64,000 nt of DNA, from assembly GCF_000170795.1 (NCBI RefSeq), contig NZ_ABCM01000007.1:1-64000 (forward strand), given 5' to 3'. Source of the DNA: Pedobacter sp. BAL39 (GTDB taxonomy: Bacteria > Bacteroidota > Bacteroidia > Sphingobacteriales > Sphingobacteriaceae). A model generated the notes under the pieces. It had not been told where the DNA came from, did not search any database, and worked only from the letters and a program-made list of their open reading frames with translations. Below are positions 7,847-16,674 of the stretch, piece after piece (position 1 is the first letter of the stretch; every line of letters begins with the position of its first letter). The translations under genes were made by a program, and so were the position numbers.

Positions 7847-9262
7847 ATGAAAAAAATAATTTTAGCCATTTTGATGCTTAGTTCATTAAGCGTCCTGGCA
7901 CAAAGACAAGGAGAGACCGCCAACCCAAAGTTGGATGCGTTAAAAAATGAAAAGAACCAGGCGGTTCTTCAACAGAAGATAAAAAGTCTGAAAAGCGGGA
8001 CAGCAGAAGACCTGAATTTGTTAATTCAGTACTATGATAAAGATGCAGTGAAAAAGGATGCAGTAGCCAAGATTCTGCTTAAAAAATATCCGCAAAGTCA
8101 GAATGCAAGAATGCAGAGGATGATATCATTTCTTAAAGTGCAAGGGGTTCCGGAAATGGAAGTATTGCTAGGGTCTATGGTCAAGGCGTATCCGAATGTA
8201 AACCTGGATATGGAGAAAAGTCTATTGTCCAGTGCGTATGCGGAAGTTCCTGATGCAGCTAAAGTCCTGAAGTTTACCAATTCAATGAAAGATCCTGTAT
8301 TTAAGGTGAGGGCGCTGGCTATGGCGATTGACCTTATGGCAGCGATTGACAATGCTGCAGCCCTGGAGCTTGCGGCCAGCAAATTGGATGAGGCAAAGAA
8401 ATTAAAGGGCAAGACTGCTTTAATAGAACCATTGAAGGTGGATCCCAAAGCTGCTTATGACGATTACATCAATATTTATGGTAAGTTGCTTTTTAAGGCT
8501 GGTAAAAATGAGGAGGCTTATGAATACACTACAGAAGCTTATAACAATATCGAAGATAAAGATGGGGAGCTTGTAGAAAATTATGCTTTCTTGTCCAGCT
8601 TAAATGGTAAGTACGAAGAAGCTTTACCCATTCTTGCAAATGCAGTAAAAGAGGGCAAGTTCGAACAGAAATATATTGATCAGGTAAAAATTGGTTATGA
8701 AAAAATGAATCCTGGTAAGGATGTCGACGCCTACGTTGCCGAGTTGCAAAGTGTCTTTATTGAGAAGATCAAAACACATGCTTCAACATTATTGATAAAC
8801 GAAGCTGCCCCAGGTTTTACCGTGACTGATGTGGAGGGCAAAACAGTTTCTCTGGCGGATTTCAAGGGGAAGACGTTGGTGTTGGATTTCTGGGCTACAT
8901 GGTGTGGCCCATGTGTAGAGTCGTTCCCTGCCATGCAAATGGCGGTGAATAGATATGCGAATAATCCTGACGTTAAGTTTCTTTTTATCCATACTTGGGA
9001 AAATGTTAAAGATCCGTTGTCTGACGCCAAAAATTTCCTCAGCAAACGCAATTATAAGTTCGATTTGTATATGGATCCTGTAGATCCGGCAACTAAACGA
9101 AGTCCAGCGGCGGATGCCTTTAAAATAGATGGAATACCTGCTAAATTTATCATCGATGGTAATGGCAGGATTCGTTTTAAGGTGTCAGGTTTTTCGGGTA
9201 AAAACGAGGCTGCTGCTGAAGAGGTGGTGCAGATGGTAGAAATGGCTAGGAAAGGCGCATAA
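7847..9262 (+). CDS. TlpA-family thioredoxin protein with helical-repeat N-terminal region
   Basis: This 471-residue secreted protein has a signal peptide (about 1-18), a long helical TPR-like region (about 25-305) and a C-terminal thioredoxin domain with FWATWCGPC (Cys353, Cys356) and DGIPAKFIIDGNGRIRF. It is an intact redoxin and the last gene of the SusCD-redoxin run. It lies 40 bases after the protease gene, in a short A-rich gap with no clear terminator. The next gene is of another kind (DNA repair), so the operon probably ends here. Predicted role: periplasmic thiol-disulfide exchange, perhaps on imported or surface proteins handled by SusCD. Confidence 0.9.
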   Translation: MKKIILAILMLSSLSVLAQRQGETANPKLDALKNEKNQAVLQQKIKSLKSGTAEDLNLLIQYYDKDAVKKDAVAKILLKKYPQSQNARMQRMISFLKVQGVPEMEVLLGSMVKAYPNVNLDMEKSLLSSAYAEVPDAAKVLKFTNSMKDPVFKVRALAMAIDLMAAIDNAAALELAASKLDEAKKLKGKTALIEPLKVDPKAAYDDYINIYGKLLFKAGKNEEAYEYTTEAYNNIEDKDGELVENYAFLSSLNGKYEEALPILANAVKEGKFEQKYIDQVKIGYEKMNPGKDVDAYVAELQSVFIEKIKTHASTLLINEAAPGFTVTDVEGKTVSLADFKGKTLVLDFWATWCGPCVESFPAMQMAVNRYANNPDVKFLFIHTWENVKDPLSDAKNFLSKRNYKFDLYMDPVDPATKRSPAADAFKIDGIPAKFIIDGNGRIRFKVSGFSGKNEAAAEEVVQMVEMARKGA

Positions 9263-9349
9263 CGGATTTGCCGGCGGCAAGTAGATAGATTTTCATGACC
9301 ATGATCATTGTTCTCCAGTTTAAACCTGGGTTTATTTGAAGAAGGAGTT

Positions 9350-9955
9350 ATGGATATTAAACAAATTGTTACGGATCTGACCAGGATGGAGCATGGATTC
9401 AAGCAAATTATGCTTGCTGGAGATGAGGTTTTAGGTACTGCTGGATTGGATCATTACCTGATAGCAACTGGTTTGTTAACTGAAGAAGGTTACCAGGCAA
9501 GAATGCTGGGAACGTATATGTTAGGTTTGTTGGCTCCAACTGCCAGGCGAGCACTTACTACACTTAGGGAAACAGTGGTTTTGGATGTAAACTGGAGGGT
9601 TCATGAAATGCTGGCCAAGGCATTTGATTACTATTGTGCGGGAATCGGCTACCAGGATGCTATAATTGATATAGAGTCCTGGCTATCCGATCCTGATCCT
9701 AAGTTAAACAGGGCTGTGATTGAGGGCCTCCGGATTTGGACCGGAAGGCCATATTTCAAGGATCATCCGGAAGTTGCAGTAGCCATGATCAGCGTTCATC
9801 GTGCAGCTGGGAGTGAGTATCTCCGCAAGTCTGTAGGCAATGCGCTACGTGACATCCGGAAAAAACATCCTGATCTGGTTGAGCAGGAGGTCGCAGGTTG
9901 GAATATTTCGGATCAAAAGGTTGCCTTTACCGCCAGCTTGACCAGGAAAAGATAA
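9350..9955 (+). CDS. DNA alkylation repair (AlkD-like HEAT-repeat) protein
   Basis: This protein of 201 residues is built of helical HEAT-like repeats: ARMLGTYMLG, then NWRVHEMLAKAFDYYC, then LSDPDPKLNRAVIEGLRIW, then SEYLRKSVGNALRDIRKKHPDL. This pattern (a helix pair with W-R-V/ E-ML-KAFD, then LRKSVGNALRDI) is that of DNA alkylation repeat proteins, which remove alkylated bases without flipping them out. The ATG at 9350 was chosen over the one at 9308 because it has a strong ribosome site (GAAGGAG) six bases upstream. It stands alone on this strand, followed by a 238-base gap with no gene. Confidence 0.82.
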   Translation: MDIKQIVTDLTRMEHGFKQIMLAGDEVLGTAGLDHYLIATGLLTEEGYQARMLGTYMLGLLAPTARRALTTLRETVVLDVNWRVHEMLAKAFDYYCAGIGYQDAIIDIESWLSDPDPKLNRAVIEGLRIWTGRPYFKDHPEVAVAMISVHRAAGSEYLRKSVGNALRDIRKKHPDLVEQEVAGWNISDQKVAFTASLTRKR

Positions 9956-10193
9956 ACATGCTGATCAGTCGCATTGCAGGATGTTCACGTGGTACTCATG
10001 TGATGATATAAGGCTATTTCCTACTCTTTTCGTGAAAAGACTTTCCGGTTTGTTATGCTATTGTATTGCAAAACAAATGCAAGCATAGCGTGTTAAATCA
10101 TATATCAACGACGCGATGAGGGCATTACGAATAAAAACATATTGAGCAAAGCGTCAGCATAAGTGTTCATGTATCAGCCTAATATAAATCATT

Positions 10194-10352
10194 ATGTCAC
10201 ATAAAAAATCCAACCGAAAAAAGTCCGTGACGAAGAAACCTGATACAGGTGCTTCGCTGGCCGCCAGAAGCTCGAGTGTATCCTTTACAGCAGTGATTGA
10301 GCTGGCTAATGAAGTCCTTTCAAACAATGGGGCTGCTACAGCCGGTGTCTAA
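10194..10352 (+). CDS. Small basic hypothetical protein (52 residues)
   Basis: A short frame from ATG 10194 to TAA 10350-10352 gives a 52-residue protein. The first 15 residues are very basic (Lys and Arg rich, MSHKKSNRKKSVTKK), then comes a Ser/Ala-rich stretch and a possible short helix (FTAVIELANEVLSNNG). It ends 66 bases before the glycosylase gene and reads in the same direction. The basic tail might bind nucleic acid, but I do not recognise a family. Without homologues it could be a chance frame. Confidence 0.45.
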   Translation: MSHKKSNRKKSVTKKPDTGASLAARSSSVSFTAVIELANEVLSNNGAATAGV

Positions 10353-10418
10353 AAGCCAATACCCGAAATAATCGTACATTCAGTAGACTTTATCCTCTAA
10401 TATTATAACTATAAACTT

Positions 10419-11198
10419 ATGCCTGAATTACCAGACCTTGAAGTATTTGCAGCTAACCTGGAAAAGCGTTTCAAGAATAAAACGCTGGAGAAATTAGATG
10501 TGCAGGTTTCCAAGAAGCTGAATGTTCCCGAAAAGGAATTGAAGGATGCACTTGAAGGACATGAGCTCAAGCAGGTGCTTAGGGAAGGGAAGACCCTGCA
10601 GCTTCATTTTGGTGGAGGGAATGTACTCGGTTTACACCTGATGTTACATGGGGAGCTTAGCTTGATTGAAAAGGATGATGATGTGAAGTTCAAAATCATT
10701 GAATTTCAATTTAGAGGTGATAACAGATTTGCGCTTACGGATTTTCAAAAGCAGGCTACACCTACATTAAACCCTGAAGTTTCCGAGGTGCCTGATGCGT
10801 TGTCTGAAGAATTTTCTTTTGCGTATTTTCAGGACTTGCTCTCCAGGAAAAAAATAAAAATCAAACAGTTGCTGATGGATCAAAAACTCGTTCGCGGTAT
10901 TGGCAATACTTATGCCGATGAGATACTGTGGCATGCGAAGATCTCCCCGTTTTCAGTATCCAAGGCCATACCAACTAAAGAAGTCAAGGAGTTATATCAT
11001 TCAATTGGGAAAGTGCTGCGCGATGAAATCATTGCACTGACAAAAGCCATTTCCGATAGTTTCAATGCAGAAGTAAAGGACTTCCTTGTGATTCATAATC
11101 CATCACTGAAGAAAAGCCCGAACGGCTATGAAATCCTGATAGACAAAAACGGTGCGAGGAAAACTTACTATACTGAAGAACAATCCCTTTTTGAATGA
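10419..11198 (+). CDS. Fpg/Nei family DNA glycosylase without the C-terminal zinc finger
   Basis: This 259-residue enzyme begins MPELPD; after Met removal Pro1 is the nucleophile that attacks the damaged base, with Glu at position 3 of the precursor as its partner. The beta-hairpin lysine (EGKTLQLHF, Lys58) and the helix-two-turn-helix (RGIGNTYADEILWHAKISP) are present. Classical Fpg ends with a four-cysteine zinc finger, but here the C-terminus (GYEILIDKNGARKTYYTEEQ) has no cysteines at all, so it belongs to a zinc-less branch, as seen in some Nei-like enzymes. It acts in base-excision repair of oxidised bases. The AlkD-like repair gene lies just upstream. Confidence 0.88.
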   Translation: MPELPDLEVFAANLEKRFKNKTLEKLDVQVSKKLNVPEKELKDALEGHELKQVLREGKTLQLHFGGGNVLGLHLMLHGELSLIEKDDDVKFKIIEFQFRGDNRFALTDFQKQATPTLNPEVSEVPDALSEEFSFAYFQDLLSRKKIKIKQLLMDQKLVRGIGNTYADEILWHAKISPFSVSKAIPTKEVKELYHSIGKVLRDEIIALTKAISDSFNAEVKDFLVIHNPSLKKSPNGYEILIDKNGARKTYYTEEQSLFE

Positions 11199-11304
11199 TC
11201 TTCTCGACTAAAAAAGCGTTCATAATATCGTAAGGTGCACTCTTTTACCAATTATTTTATGATTCGGTGGAAGATTCGGCACAATCCTAGCTATTACGAT
11301 ATTT

Positions 11305-14300
11305 ATGTACGAAAACTTACCCTTTTTGCAAGGTGGAGGTCAGCTGGGGGCGCTGATGCTCAATACAGACTGGTCAACTACAACCGTAGGAAGTCCCGAC
11401 TGCTGGCCGGAAAGCCTCCGGTCTGCAGTGGCAATCAGTCTTAATTCAGGTTTTCCGATCGCCATTTATTGGGGATACGACTTCACCTTATTATATAATG
11501 ATGCCTGGAGCGCTATTCCAGGCCAGAAACACCCCTGGGCATTGGGTAAGCCAGGAGCGCAGGTTTGGCCTGAACTCTGGGAGGGACTGCAGCCAGAATT
11601 TGAAAGTGTATTACAGGATGGGCAGTCTTACCGTCGCCCGGATGCTCCACTATACATGCATCGTTTTGGCTACACAGAGGAATGTTATTTCGATTATACC
11701 TTGTCGCCGATAGTTGCTGCAGATGGAAGTGTAGGTGGGGTATTCAATGCTGTTATCGAAACCAGCTACAAGGTGATTAATGACCGTAGGAATAGCGTTA
11801 GAAATGCCTTCCTCGCACAGGCACATACCTCCGCCACTATAGAAAGTGCTTGCGAAAAGATAAAGGTGATTTTCGATCAGTCGTTGATGGACATCCCAGG
11901 TTATGGATTGTTCATCCAGGATGGGCAAGATTCAACAGCTATTAAAGCCATACTTTCCGGAGGTCTGACTGAGACTCAGCTGCTGGAAATTAGCAAGCTT
12001 ATTGAAGATAAAGCCAGTTTGGAAGTCCAGACAGGCAATCGCCTGGACAATCTGGCGACAAACATGGTCAATCCTATAGTCAGTTATTGGCCGGAACCTG
12101 TAGAGGAGGCTTTTATTACTCCGATTAGTGCAGGAGAGGCGAGTATCAAGGGATATCTGGTGTTACTTGCCTCTGCCCGTAAACGAATTGATGAGGATTA
12201 CCTCACCTTTTTCACAGCAATAGCCGCCAATACGGGAACAGTGTTAAATAATGCAGCGTCGGCGGAACTAAGTGTAGCCTATCAAAATGAATTGCAGCGT
12301 AATGCTCAGCTTGCCAGTGAGTTGACATATAACGAAGAACGTTTGCGCAAGATGGTAATGGCCGCCTACTTTCCCTTGATGATTCTCGAAGGAGAGGACT
12401 TTCTGGTCAGCATTGCCAATAAACCGCTTGCTGAGCTTTGGAACAAATCGTTAAATGAGGTTACCGGAAGGTTATTGCTGGACATCCTGCCAGAATTGAA
12501 AGATCAGGCTTTTCCTGAATTGTTACGTTCTGTATATAGCAGTGGTCTCCCGAACCGCCAGGATGAAGTGGAAGTTTATTTCCTTACTCCGGAGGGCAGG
12601 GAACTGAAGTACGTTAGCTACAGTTACGACCCATTATTTGATCCTAATGGGCGTGTAAATGCCATTGTAGTTAGTGCAAATGACATTACTGCTGTCGTGA
12701 AAACCCGTCAGTTGCTTGAAGAGAGCCATGAGGAGCAGCAGGCATTGAATGAAGAAGTTACCGCCTCGAATGAAGAACTGATCGCTTCTAACGAAGAGCT
12801 TGCGGCGGCGAATGAAGAGTTGGCGGCTGCAAATGAAGAGCTCGCCGTCACCAATGAAGAACTGAGTGAAACTCAGGAACAACTTCATCATACATTAGGT
12901 AAACTTGGCTTGAGTGAGCAGCGCTTCAGAAACCTCATTCGGGAGGCAACAATAGGAATCATTTTGTTAAGTGGACCTGAATTGACGGTACAGATTGTCA
13001 ACAAAGCTTATGGCGATCTGATCGGCCGAAATACCGATGAGCTGCTTGGAAAGTCTCTTTTCGATATCATTCCTGAGGCAGCGGGAGCTTTTCGTAAAGT
13101 TATTGAGCCGGTAATGACAACCGGTCGTCCAGTGTCACTTTACGATCAGTATTATTTCGTTAACAAAGATGATACGAGAATAGAAGGCTATTTAAACCTT
13201 ACCTATCAACCATATCGTGAGACGGATGGAGAGGTAACCGGAGTGCTGGTGTTGTGCCAGGATGTAACGGCGCAGGTTAGGGACCAGCAGCTTCTGGAAG
13301 CAGGAGAGAGGCGTTTTCAATTTATGCTCAATTCTATACCGCAACAGGTTTGGACAGCTTTGCCGGATGGGAAGTTGAATTATGTGAACCAGGTGGTGGC
13401 AGCTGACTTTGGAAGGTCGGCGGAGGAAATTATTGGCCAGGGATGGGAGGCCTTTGTTCATCCTGATGATTTGCCTGCGAGTATACTGGGCTGGCAGGAA
13501 GCACTGGAGAGCGGTAAAGAATATCTTGCAGAATTCCGCCTTAGGTTTGCCGATGGGGCGTATCTCTGGCACCTCACCCGAGCCGTACCTTTTGTGGAAG
13601 ACGGTAACATTACGGTCTGGCTGGGTACCAACACCAACATCGAACTGCAAAAGCAAAATGAACAACGTAAGGATGAGTTTCTGTCTATAGCAAGTCACGA
13701 GCTCAAGACACCACTTACGGGGATCAAGGCGTTCAATCAACTGATGAAGCGTCATGATCCCTCAAGGATTGGGGTGTATGTGGAGAAATCCGGTGAGAAC
13801 ATACAGCGCCTGGAGAAGCTGATCAACGACCTGCTGGATGTAACCAAAATTAATGCCGGTAAATTGACTTATGACCTCAAACCGTTCGACTTTTCAGGTA
13901 TGCTGGCCGACAGTGTGGAAAGCGTGCAGCTGACCTCCTCAACACACCAGATTATATTGGAAAAGCCAGATCAGCTGGAGTACAATGGCGACCGCCTAAG
14001 GCTGGAGCAGGTGGTGACCAATTTCCTGACCAATGCGGTGAAATATTCTCCGGATGCAAACCAGGTGCAGATCAACTGCTGGGTAGAAGAGGGCGGCGTT
14101 TTTGTGTCGGTAAGGGATTTTGGGATCGGTATCCAGGACCAGCACATACAGCGCCTGTTCGACCGCTATTACAGGATCGACAATACTTCCATGCGTTTTG
14201 AGGGACTGGGGCTTGGACTGTTCATTTCTGCAGAAATTCTGAAACGACATATGGGGACATTCTGGATTGAAAGTGAACCCGGAGAGGGCTCAACGTTTTA

Positions 14301-14748
14301 TTTCCGGTTGCCGCTTGTGCAAAATGAACCTGTTGAAGTGATCAAAAAATCAGCACAATATTATAGCGATACACACATTACGATATCGAAAAGTACCACT
14401 GGCGATTGGCTTGAGGTCGATTGGACCGGCTTTCAGAATGTGGATTCAGTGAAGTCCGGTGGAATGCGCATGCTCGAACTGGTTAAAACTACCGGAGCGC
14501 ATAAAATATTGAACGACAATACAAATGTAGTGGGCAGCTGGTCCGAAGCGTCCGACTGGGCGGGAGAGGTCTGGTTTCCAATGATGGAGCAGGCGGGGTT
14601 GAAGTACTTTGCCTGGGTGCATTCGCCAAGTGTTTTCAGTAAGTTGTCGGCCGAAAAGTCTGTAGATGTAAAACAAGGAGATACTGAGGTACGTTTCTTT
14701 TCAGATGCAAAAGTTGCAAGGGATTGGCTGGAACATCTTGCGGACTAA
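11305..14748 (+). CDS. Large soluble multi-PAS/GAF sensor histidine kinase with C-terminal STAS-like domain
   Basis: The protein has 1147 residues and no clear membrane segment. In order: a PAS-like N-terminal module (DWSTTTVGSPDCWPESLR, IYWGYDFTLLYNDAW), a GAF-like region (about 170-320), a PAS domain (about 345-475), a coiled-coil of six seven-residue repeats, two more PAS domains (about 545-785), HisKA with the phospho-acceptor His798 (SHELKTPL), a HATPase domain (FLTNAVKYS, GLGLGLFIS), and a C-terminal region of about 130 residues resembling STAS-type domains (VDWTGFQNVDSVKSGG, ILNDNTNVVGSW). The shape suggests a cytoplasmic sensor. A convergent lone receiver gene (14870-15277) is a possible partner. 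The ATG at 11305 starts the conserved N-terminal module. Confidence 0.9.
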   Translation: MYENLPFLQGGGQLGALMLNTDWSTTTVGSPDCWPESLRSAVAISLNSGFPIAIYWGYDFTLLYNDAWSAIPGQKHPWALGKPGAQVWPELWEGLQPEFESVLQDGQSYRRPDAPLYMHRFGYTEECYFDYTLSPIVAADGSVGGVFNAVIETSYKVINDRRNSVRNAFLAQAHTSATIESACEKIKVIFDQSLMDIPGYGLFIQDGQDSTAIKAILSGGLTETQLLEISKLIEDKASLEVQTGNRLDNLATNMVNPIVSYWPEPVEEAFITPISAGEASIKGYLVLLASARKRIDEDYLTFFTAIAANTGTVLNNAASAELSVAYQNELQRNAQLASELTYNEERLRKMVMAAYFPLMILEGEDFLVSIANKPLAELWNKSLNEVTGRLLLDILPELKDQAFPELLRSVYSSGLPNRQDEVEVYFLTPEGRELKYVSYSYDPLFDPNGRVNAIVVSANDITAVVKTRQLLEESHEEQQALNEEVTASNEELIASNEELAAANEELAAANEELAVTNEELSETQEQLHHTLGKLGLSEQRFRNLIREATIGIILLSGPELTVQIVNKAYGDLIGRNTDELLGKSLFDIIPEAAGAFRKVIEPVMTTGRPVSLYDQYYFVNKDDTRIEGYLNLTYQPYRETDGEVTGVLVLCQDVTAQVRDQQLLEAGERRFQFMLNSIPQQVWTALPDGKLNYVNQVVAADFGRSAEEIIGQGWEAFVHPDDLPASILGWQEALESGKEYLAEFRLRFADGAYLWHLTRAVPFVEDGNITVWLGTNTNIELQKQNEQRKDEFLSIASHELKTPLTGIKAFNQLMKRHDPSRIGVYVEKSGENIQRLEKLINDLLDVTKINAGKLTYDLKPFDFSGMLADSVESVQLTSSTHQIILEKPDQLEYNGDRLRLEQVVTNFLTNAVKYSPDANQVQINCWVEEGGVFVSVRDFGIGIQDQHIQRLFDRYYRIDNTSMRFEGLGLGLFISAEILKRHMGTFWIESEPGEGSTFYFRLPLVQNEPVEVIKKSAQYYSDTHITISKSTTGDWLEVDWTGFQNVDSVKSGGMRMLELVKTTGAHKILNDNTNVVGSWSEASDWAGEVWFPMMEQAGLKYFAWVHSPSVFSKLSAEKSVDVKQGDTEVRFFSDAKVARDWLEHLAD
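12748..12873 (+). repeat. Six tandem 21-base units coding for NEEL-type coiled-coil heptads
   Basis: Inside the multi-PAS kinase gene, six 21-base units follow each other, each encoding Asn-Glu-Glu-(Val/Leu) plus three small residues (NEEVTAS, NEELIAS, NEELAAA twice, NEELAVT, NEELSET). The period of seven codons makes a signal-passing coiled coil between PAS domains. Repeats like this can slip and change copy number; here the frame is intact. Confidence 0.9.
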
Positions 14749-14869
14749 ACAGTTGATGTGTTCAAGCTTAAATGCGCACCATTTGCTACGCTGTAACCAG
14801 GAACCAGCGAGATGAGTATCTGCATTGAATCGAGTATCTGTACTGAAGTGGGTTAGGAATTTACGCTGA

Positions 14870-15277
14870 TTAAGACTTAGCATCAGACAAGACCGATTCA
14901 AGCAGTTCTTTCAATTGTTCTTTCGAGATCGGTTTACGGATAAACCCCTTGATCCTTTTGAACTGTGCAGCTTTGTCCTCATCTGTAGGCAGTATCGAGG
15001 AAGTAAGGATAAACATCGGGATGTCCTGTGTGATCTGCAATTGTTCATATAGATGCAGAAATTCCCAGCCGTTCAGTACGGGCATGCTGATATCTACAAA
15101 GATGATATCGGGTAGCGGTTTATTGTGTTTTAGTGATTGGATCAATTCCAGCAATGCCACTTTTCCATTTGAGCAGGACTTTAGTTTTACAGGAACCCCG
15201 GTTTTTAGGGTGATTTTGTTAAAAATATATAGGTTGATTGGGTCATCATCAATCAGCATCAAGTTAATTTCCTTCAT
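14870..15277 (-). CDS. Single-domain response regulator (receiver only)
   Basis: This 135-residue protein is one receiver domain: acidic pocket LIDDDP near the start, phospho-acceptor Asp62 (FVDISMP), the Thr/Ser switch in FILTSSI and the conserved Lys in FIRKPISKEQL. No output domain is present, as in the Bacteroidota 'ribosomal-vector' type receivers that act as phospho-relay shuttles. It faces the big histidine kinase gene with a 121-base gap, so the two are not co-transcribed but could be functional partners. Cys35 and the basic stretches are unremarkable. Confidence 0.92.
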   Translation of the reverse strand: MKEINLMLIDDDPINLYIFNKITLKTGVPVKLKSCSNGKVALLELIQSLKHNKPLPDIIFVDISMPVLNGWEFLHLYEQLQITQDIPMFILTSSILPTDEDKAAQFKRIKGFIRKPISKEQLKELLESVLSDAKS

Positions 15278-15423
15278 ATATATTGTTTAACGCTTGTTTT
15301 TAGAAAAGGTTGTCATCATTTGGAAATTCATCTTTTCGTTGTTAAAGATAAACATAATTTGTTTGAGATTGCATTATCCATCAATTTTCGATCATAATCC
15401 ATTTTAGACTATTTCTTTTATGC

Positions 15424-15448
15424 TTATGTTTACCAAACCTAAACATAA
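15424..15448. promoter_or_regulatory. 9-bp inverted repeat upstream of aldose epimerase (candidate operator)
   Basis: A perfect 9-bp inverted repeat (TTATGTTTA, 7-base spacer, TAAACATAA) lies about 110 bases upstream of the epimerase start and about 150 bases from the divergent receiver gene. Size and spacing fit a dimeric regulator's operator, and the arms are too AT-rich for a good terminator. No regulator gene is next to it. This is inference from symmetry alone. Confidence 0.35.
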
Positions 15449-15559
15449 CGGGGTTAACCAAATGTATTCCTGATGCTTCATCATGTATTTCCTGTTTGCC
15501 GTAGGTGAAAAAATCAATCAACATCCATCATTAAAAAACAATTAACGATCTCAATAATT

Positions 15560-16558
15560 ATGATTAGTATTTCAAAACGCCTGTGGGGACACCTGGAAGG
15601 AAAAGACGTTTATTTGATAAAAATAGAAAACAGGCGCGGTTCTTATGTGGAAATTACCAACTACGGTGCTACGCTGGTCTCGGTGGTGACTCCAGATAAA
15701 AAGGGCGTCATGGGGAATGTAGTCTTGGGTTTTTCCGATCTTGAAGGTTATATGAACGACAGATGTTATATCGGATCGACCATTGGGCGGTTCGGCAACC
15801 GCATTGGAGGGGCTTGTTTTACGATGGATGGTGTACAGCATCAGCTGGATGCCAATGACCAGGGCAACTGTAACCACAGCGGATCGGCAGGCTTTAATTC
15901 CAAGGTCTTTGACATTGACATCAGGGAATCTGGCGTAACCTTTGGGCTGTTGAGTAAACATCTGGAGGGTGGTTTTCCGGGAAACCTACAAGTGCAGGTC
16001 ATTTACCAGTGGACGGAGGAAGATGAACTTCAGATCAGCTATATTGCCACAACTGATCAGAAAACTGTGGTTAGCTGTACGAGTCATGCCTATTTCAACC
16101 TGGATACCGGATCGGCAGATGTTATAGATCATGAATTGACCATCGATGCCAGCAAAAGACTTGCCATTTGGGCAGATTACGTGCCCACCGGACTGATTAT
16201 CCCTACAGCCAGTCTCTCCTTCAAACGGGAGCGGATCAGGGATAAGATGAAGGTGGTAAATGATGAGCCCTCGGGGATCAATGTGTTCTATGTACTCAAT
16301 AAGAGAAAATATCCTTCTCCGGCATGTACACTCTCCAGCGGACGTTCCGGCAGGCAACTGAAGGTATTTACTTCTTATCCCGGCATGATGTTGTATACCG
16401 GGGATTTCCTGCCTAAGCCTTTTGCGGGAGTGGCCCTGGAATGCCAGCATTTTCCGGACAGCCCAAACCATACTAATTTCCCGTCGGCGGTACTTGAACC
16501 GGGTGATACTTATCATCATCATGTCTACTTTAAATTCGGTATGAATCCGGAAGTCTGA
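15560..16558 (+). CDS. galM: Aldose 1-epimerase (mutarotase)
   Basis: This 332-residue enzyme has the GalM hallmarks: VEITNYGATLVSVVTPDK, GSTIGRFGNRIGGACF, the substrate arginine region, NCNHSGSAGFNSKVFD with a His, VVSCTSHAYFNLDTGS with the catalytic-type His, and ALECQHFPDSPNHTNFP near the C-terminus with the general-base Glu. It interconverts the alpha and beta anomers of aldose sugars such as galactose and glucose. There is no clear signal peptide, so it should be cytoplasmic. It stands alone: a receiver gene is divergent upstream and a Sel1-repeat gene follows after 116 bases. Confidence 0.92.
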   Translation: MISISKRLWGHLEGKDVYLIKIENRRGSYVEITNYGATLVSVVTPDKKGVMGNVVLGFSDLEGYMNDRCYIGSTIGRFGNRIGGACFTMDGVQHQLDANDQGNCNHSGSAGFNSKVFDIDIRESGVTFGLLSKHLEGGFPGNLQVQVIYQWTEEDELQISYIATTDQKTVVSCTSHAYFNLDTGSADVIDHELTIDASKRLAIWADYVPTGLIIPTASLSFKRERIRDKMKVVNDEPSGINVFYVLNKRKYPSPACTLSSGRSGRQLKVFTSYPGMMLYTGDFLPKPFAGVALECQHFPDSPNHTNFPSAVLEPGDTYHHHVYFKFGMNPEV

Positions 16559-16674
16559 TTATCGTACTGTGCTGATGCATGTTATCGTATTTTGTTGTAT
16601 TATTTAAACATTTTTTAAATAAATCTGTTGTTAGAACGTTCTATTCTAAATTAACATTTTCATTTAAATATAAT

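Noticed and set aside
9956..10193. Partial hairpin (GTTATGCTATTGTATTGC ... GCAAGCATAGC) in the gap after the alkylation-repair gene, considered as a tRNA or small RNA
   Set aside because: The stems are imperfect and asymmetric, there is no cloverleaf and no T-run, so neither a tRNA nor a terminator can be supported.
12634..13755. Several frames of 60-187 residues on the minus strand and in other plus frames inside the multi-PAS kinase gene
   Set aside because: They lie opposite or out of frame within a well-supported large gene and have no domain patterns; they follow from its regular codon use.
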